From assembly GCA_026991055.1 (NCBI GenBank), contig JALXCE010000366.1, forward strand, positions 1 through 9,884: a stretch of DNA of 9,884 nt. Reading direction: 5' to 3'. The notes below the pieces were generated by a model. That model was given only the letters and a program-made list of their open reading frames with translations. It had not been told where the DNA came from and ran no database searches. Numbering within the stretch: the first letter of the stretch is position 1; each line of letters opens with the position of its first letter. A program made the position numbers and the translations under genes. Of this stretch, positions 6,820-9,884 are shown piece by piece. Source of the stretch: Caldifarciminota bacterium. GTDB taxonomy: Bacteria; Hydrothermota; Hydrothermia; B15-G9; WFZT01.

Positions 6820-7641
6820 TTACTTCCTCCTCCTAAGGGCAATGTACCCAAGATTACCGAGAATGATGAATATTACAATCAATATGTGGACAGCTGCCTG
6901 TGGAGTCATTCCGTAGTAGGCAAGCGCTTTGTGGTGCACAAGATTCTCATAATCAGCCGCTCCCCTCAGTCCACCGATTAGTCCAACAATCTGATGTGAC
7001 TGAAGATAGGGATACCAGTCAGGTGCCACAACTGCTGTTCCCCCAAGAATTATCTTCGCATTGTACCTTGCCTGCGCATACTGTACCCATGCATCACCAA
7101 CAGAACCTGCCTCAAGTCCCACGATAACAGCGATATCATCATATGTATGAACATTCCTCATCATTGGTAGCGAATCCAGAGGGGTACCCCAGTAATCTTC
7201 TGCAAAAACCGAGCGAATTTCTTTTCCCATGTTAATTATCACAGCTGCAAGTCCCGGCCTGAAGCCAAGAAACACATAATCTACACCGTACTTTTTGTGA
7301 TATTCCTTCGCCACCTCATTAAGTGCCGTGACACCGAGAGGAATTCCAAGAGGCCAGTGACCAAGCATCACGACCTTTAAATTCTTACTAAAACAATGCC
7401 TCAAAATAGCGTACAGCATAGGCTGCACCTCTGGCATTGAGGCGGCATCGTAGTCAATGGAGATCATCACGACTGAGCCGGGTGGAAGCTGGTCAATTTC
7501 TTTGTAAGCCTGAACAACTTCTGGAAGAGGTTTCATCGGGAGACTGATTTTAAATAGATATGGAAGGAGCACCGTCAGGAAAAGAATGAGATAAATTATC
7601 CTTCTATCAATCTGTGCCAGTTTTTCAAAGTATTTCCTCAT
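6820..7641 (-). CDS. Two-TM protein with an extracytoplasmic alpha/beta domain, related by eye to the DUF6754-like protein
   Basis: This 273-aa protein has a basic N-terminus, TM1 at about 15-31, a soluble region at about 36-247, TM2 at about 251-268, and the tail RRRK. The positive-inside rule places both ends in the cytoplasm and the soluble domain outside. That domain alternates strands and helices: SVVMISIDY (56-64), LKVVMLGHWP (88-97), DYVFLGF (121-127) followed by PGLAAVI, DIAVIVGLEAGS (169-180), AKIILGGT (195-202), and HQIVGLIGGLRGAADYENL (216-234). The order and spacing parallel residues 173-326 of the protein encoded at 8443-9579. There is no known catalytic motif. GAGGTG just before the ATG supports the start; the gap to the upstream gene is 3 nt. 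Function unknown. Confidence 0.85.
   Translation of the reverse strand: MRKYFEKLAQIDRRIIYLILFLTVLLPYLFKISLPMKPLPEVVQAYKEIDQLPPGSVVMISIDYDAASMPEVQPMLYAILRHCFSKNLKVVMLGHWPLGIPLGVTALNEVAKEYHKKYGVDYVFLGFRPGLAAVIINMGKEIRSVFAEDYWGTPLDSLPMMRNVHTYDDIAVIVGLEAGSVGDAWVQYAQARYNAKIILGGTAVVAPDWYPYLQSHQIVGLIGGLRGAADYENLVHHKALAYYGMTPQAAVHILIVIFIILGNLGYIALRRRK
6826..6834 (-). promoter_or_regulatory. Ribosome binding site that decides the 6818 start and also encodes the RRRK tail
   Basis: AGGAGGAGG on the minus strand lies 7 nt before the ATG at 6818. The same bases are read as the Arg-Arg-Arg codons of the upstream gene, just before its Lys codon and TAA stop, so one stretch serves as both a Shine-Dalgarno site and a membrane-anchoring basic tail. 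Confidence 0.8.
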
Positions 7642-7644
7642 TTT

Positions 7645-8430
7645 TCACCTCAGATAAGTTTTTTCAATGCCAAGTATGATTCTCAAAGACATGGCAATTC
7701 CACCAAGAGCAATCCCAATGAAGATACCTCTTTTAGCAGCAAGCTGTGGAATGTTCATAATCCATCCGGCAGTGGCAGCTGTGTATTTCAGGAAAAACCA
7801 CGCTAACGGATAAATCAGGAGAAGACTCAAAATAGCTCCACCGAACTTCAACGCGCGCCTCAAAGAGTCAACCTCTTTCCTTCCATCGCTATAAAGAAGG
7901 AACGCAAATAGGAGTAGAACAAACCCAATGATCCAGGGAGCAACCTGATTACCCATAGGTACGCGCCCAAGCATCACAATGCCTGCTGAGAATAGCAGGA
8001 GAGTAGCTTCAAATCTATCAGCCCTGAATGCACGGTAGGCAGCCGACGCGATAAAGAACGCCAGAAGCGAAAACATTGTTGCCTGAAGCGGCACAAACAC
8101 GTAAAGATAAAAGTACTTTCTGAATGTCGATTGGGCTGAAAGAAAGTTACCTGTGTGAATCCCGGAGTAGAAACCCCAGAACAGGGTTATGAAAAACGCC
8201 AGGATCAAACTCAGGGAGTGGAACCAGTCCTGACTCCTTCTCGACACTTTATTCCAGTGGTGAAGAAGCAGGGAGTCCAGCCCCAGAATCATGGCAAATC
8301 CCGAAACTATAATGTACCAGTCGTTGAACCTCTGCTCGAGACTTCCAAAAGGCTCATGTGGAATAAAGAATGCAACAACAAGTAAAACTCCAGTGAAAAA
8401 AGTAATTGCAATTGGAACTTCCCGTCTCAT
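7645..8430 (-). CDS. Eight-TM inner-membrane protein of the four-gene module
   Basis: This 261-aa protein is almost entirely membrane-embedded, with helices at about 6-23, 39-56, 71-89, 107-131, 141-157, 165-181, 196-216 and 234-254. The loop between helices 4 and 5 is basic (AYRAFRADRFEA, 131-142) and is followed by GRVPMG (155-160). The last helix region, KRGIFIGIALGGIAMSLRII (233-252), then GIEKTYL, looks like the conserved end of the family. No transporter or enzyme motif is recognised. GGAGGAGG just upstream supports the ATG at 8430. It starts 12 nt after the DUF6754-like gene and ends 3 nt before the 273-aa gene, so all are probably co-translated components of one complex. Confidence 0.85.
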   Translation of the reverse strand: MRREVPIAITFFTGVLLVVAFFIPHEPFGSLEQRFNDWYIIVSGFAMILGLDSLLLHHWNKVSRRSQDWFHSLSLILAFFITLFWGFYSGIHTGNFLSAQSTFRKYFYLYVFVPLQATMFSLLAFFIASAAYRAFRADRFEATLLLFSAGIVMLGRVPMGNQVAPWIIGFVLLLFAFLLYSDGRKEVDSLRRALKFGGAILSLLLIYPLAWFFLKYTAATAGWIMNIPQLAAKRGIFIGIALGGIAMSLRIILGIEKTYLR

Positions 8431-8442
8431 TTTCCTCCTCCG

Positions 8443-9579
8443 TTAAAACATGTTGAATAGGTTTTTAAGAAAATGGAAACCCTGAGCACCTGTCAAAATT
8501 GCAATTGATTCAAAGATAGTGCCGAGTCCCACAAGAGCGATAAAGAGTGCTTTCATGATATCTTCAGCCTTAAGTGTTGAAAGAGCGAGTGGGTCACGAG
8601 TCAGATAGGCACTTGCTGCATACATCTCTTCTCCAATAAGCGTGTAATCTGTGGCAGCAATAAAGAATGGTAGCTGTGTTACTGAAGTTGTTCCTGAAAT
8701 CTGAATTGCTCCAATTGAGTGACCTGTCTCTGCAAGAATCAGCGACTCTGCGAAGAAAAGTCCCTGAAGGAAAATGGCACCCGGCTTTTCCCTGACCATT
8801 ATTCCATCTACACCTGCTGCGTATCCAAACTGGTCCTGTGTGAGAAACATAATGTTGTTTTCACGATAAAGATCAGGACGCCCGGCTTCCATAAACCCTT
8901 CCTTCACTGTTTCCTGTGCTGCGACCATAACGATGGGATCGTAATTCGGGACGATAATCTCAGCCTCGTATTCAGCAGCTTTTTTGGCCACCCTTTTCAG
9001 AATTGCAAGTCCGGCAATGGTAGGAATATCGGAAATAGCACCAAGCCCCAGGATGTAAAGAATGGGTCTTCCCATCTCTACAGAACGTCCTACCGCTTCG
9101 TCAATTGCCTCCAGTCCCGCGATCTTACGAATCCAGAGCGGTGCACCCTTCTTTGCAAGTTGAAGGTAATACCACAGAAGCAGTGTAAATATCACAAGGA
9201 TAACAAGAGCAACTACACGCTTGGTATGGAACCACTGGGGTTTTGGAATGGCAGGTGTGGGGGTAATTTCAGAATCACTGTATTCGCCATCGGCCCAGGT
9301 TCTGATCATATAGTAGTATTTCTGGCCATTTTTGAGGTCCACATCCCTGTAAGAGTTAGTGCCTCGAAGAACAAATCCGGCAGATACTCTTTCGCCATTG
9401 GGACTCCCGATTATTCTGATAATTTCATACTTTGTGACGATGGAATCATCTTTCGAGAGGTCCCATTTTACCGTAACACTCCCACCGGCATCATTGGGGG
9501 TATCATACGCTCTTACGTGGGTTGCAGGTGCTGGTTTAAAAGAAACCAGCAGCAGAAAGATAAAGCTTTGAACTATCAT
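8443..9579 (-). CDS. FN3-TM-DUF6754-like protein, first gene of the membrane module
   Basis: This 378-aa protein has a hydrophobic N-terminal segment (2-14, signal or anchor), then a fibronectin type III domain at about 19-107 (strands VTVKWDLS, KYEIIRI, KYYYMIRTWADGEYSDSE). A membrane helix lies at about 121-139, and then comes a 200-residue domain (about 150-345) ending in a hydrophobic stretch, IMKALFIALVGLGTI. Topology puts FN3 outside and the large domain in the cytoplasm. The large domain, with GRPILYILGLGAISDIPTIA at 170-189, FGYAAGV and DYTLIGEEMYAASAYL, matches what I remember of the DUF6754 family, which has no known function; this naming is from memory. GGAGGT (9592-9587), 7 nt before the ATG, fixes the start. 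It heads the operon that leads through the membrane module to lspA and smpB. Confidence 0.85.
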   Translation of the reverse strand: MIVQSFIFLLLVSFKPAPATHVRAYDTPNDAGGSVTVKWDLSKDDSIVTKYEIIRIIGSPNGERVSAGFVLRGTNSYRDVDLKNGQKYYYMIRTWADGEYSDSEITPTPAIPKPQWFHTKRVVALVILVIFTLLLWYYLQLAKKGAPLWIRKIAGLEAIDEAVGRSVEMGRPILYILGLGAISDIPTIAGLAILKRVAKKAAEYEAEIIVPNYDPIVMVAAQETVKEGFMEAGRPDLYRENNIMFLTQDQFGYAAGVDGIMVREKPGAIFLQGLFFAESLILAETGHSIGAIQISGTTSVTQLPFFIAATDYTLIGEEMYAASAYLTRDPLALSTLKAEDIMKALFIALVGLGTIFESIAILTGAQGFHFLKNLFNMF

Positions 9580-9615
9580 GTAGAAGACCTCCGTTTATAA
9601 TGAGCGTCCACAAAT

Positions 9616-9624
9616 TTTATACCA
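9616..9624 (-). promoter_or_regulatory. Candidate extended -10 promoter of the long operon
   Basis: The minus strand reads TGGTATAAA at 9624-9616, an extended -10 (TGnTATAAT type). No good -35 lies 16-18 nt upstream. It predicts a transcript start near 9609 and a leader of about 30 nt containing the GGAGGT site. A second TATAAA at 9599-9594 is too close to that site to serve this gene. Confidence 0.35.
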
Positions 9625-9625
9625 T

Positions 9626-9742
9626 TCATGCGATATCTTCCACCGCTGCGAGGTTCGAGAACACCTGGTTGGCAGGTAAATTCAAGAGAATATACACTTT
9701 TGGACTGTATTTATTGACCTTTGCTAAGTTAAAGTGACGCAT
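9626..9742 (-). CDS. Possible 38-aa small protein, or frameshifted tail of the upstream Csx1-like gene
   Basis: An ATG at 9742 overlaps the upstream TGA (TGATG) and opens a 38-codon frame. GGAG lies 5 nt before the ATG. The product has a plausible protein-like pattern, with MRHFNLAKVNKYSPKVYILL followed by NLPANQVFSNL and AAVEDIA, and no low-complexity bias. I recognise no family. It could be a coupled small gene. It could also be the true C-terminus of the HEPN protein after a one-base frameshift, since Csx1-type proteins normally continue for some tens of residues after the R-x4-H motif. Chance cannot be excluded at this length. Confidence 0.3.
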   Translation of the reverse strand: MRHFNLAKVNKYSPKVYILLNLPANQVFSNLAAVEDIA

Positions 9743-9884
9743 CACAGCTCCAGCCCTGCATGGGCAAAAAATGCTCGCTTCAGATTCCCATTACCTCGTA
9801 TCTCCTTTATTGACTCACCTACTGCATCCTCAAGATGCCTCACATCCTCTGGAAGAAAGTTCGCTAATGTCCCATACTTGCTGT
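9742..9884 (-). CDS. C-terminus of a putative Csx1/Csm6-type HEPN ribonuclease (5' end outside window)
   Basis: Forty-six residues are visible before a TGA, open to the right edge. The segment is helical and charged (FLPEDVRHLEDAVGESIKEI) and ends in NLKRAFFAHAGLEL. This contains R-x4-H (visible R36 and H41), the catalytic motif of HEPN ribonucleases. The surrounding 'R.F.AHAGLE' resembles the C-terminal HEPN of Csx1-family CRISPR ancillary nucleases, which are activated by cyclic oligoadenylate made by type III effector complexes. The CARF domain that would confirm this lies outside the window. The chain ends soon after the motif, earlier than I expect for the family, and an open frame in another phase begins at the stop. 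Other HEPN proteins remain possible. Confidence 0.5.
   Translation of the reverse strand, partial: SKYGTLANFLPEDVRHLEDAVGESIKEIRGNGNLKRAFFAHAGLEL

Noticed and set aside
8719..9600. 293-codon plus-strand open frame
   Set aside because: It lies antisense to the FN3-DUF6754-like gene, has atypical Cys/His-rich composition, and the minus-strand gene has a domain structure and a strong ribosome binding site.
9576..9629. 17-codon frame between the 38-aa frame and the FN3-DUF6754-like gene
   Set aside because: It is too short to distinguish from chance and contains the promoter and ribosome binding site of the next gene; kept only as part of the overlap-chain observation.
9640..9675. GAGGTTCGAGAACACC on the plus strand looked like a tRNA T-arm
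   Set aside because: The flanking 5-bp stem does not pair and no acceptor, D or anticodon arm fits around it.
9815..9850. Short GAGGATG direct repeats and a GCATC/GATGC inverted repeat
   Set aside because: They fall inside the HEPN-like coding frame and are too short and irregular for a CRISPR or regulatory repeat.

Overview
The window looks like accessory-free chromosome of an uncultured Gram-negative bacterium from a deep lineage, with candidate phylum WOR-3 (Stahlbacteria), Hydrothermae or a relative as a guess. The reasons are a type IX secretion (T9SS) sorting domain, PorV-like outer-membrane barrels, LspA, strong AGGAGG ribosome binding sites, tightly packed genes and Lys/Glu/Ile-rich proteins that hint at thermophily. 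No rRNA, tRNA, insertion sequence or CRISPR repeat was seen.

Left part, plus strand (1-1152): the 3' end of a large secreted protein with an OB-like segment and a T9SS type A sorting domain is closed by a strong 15-bp terminator hairpin. A Dph6-family ATP-binding protein follows so closely that its ATG lies about 10 nt after the terminator's T tract. The 157-bp gap at 1153-1309 separates it from the converging minus-strand genes and holds only a weak terminator candidate.

Middle and right, minus strand (9579 down to 1310): one long tightly linked operon, read right to left. It starts with a four-gene module of uncharacterised inner-membrane proteins: FN3 plus a DUF6754-like domain, an 8-TM protein, a two-TM protein with an extracytoplasmic alpha/beta domain, and a 6-7-TM protein. 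Then come lspA (signal peptidase II), two outer-membrane barrel proteins (the second PorV-like) and smpB (trans-translation). Every junction from 9579 to 3348 is an overlap or a gap of 12 nt or less. A separate M3A oligopeptidase gene follows after 67 bp, with its own candidate promoter.

The most novel part is the four-gene membrane module. By eye, the soluble domain of the DUF6754-like protein and the extracytoplasmic domain of the 273-aa protein share the same order and spacing of five beta strands and several short motifs. Predicted topology puts the two domains on opposite sides of the inner membrane. This suggests a membrane complex built from diverged copies of one fold; its function is unknown.

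Right edge (9742-9884, minus): the C-terminus of a protein ending in a HEPN-type R-x4-H motif in an 'AHAGLE' context, as in Csx1/Csm6-type CRISPR ancillary ribonucleases. It stops early, and a 38-codon open frame in another phase begins at the overlapping TGATG, so the gene may be frameshifted or coupled to a tiny downstream gene.
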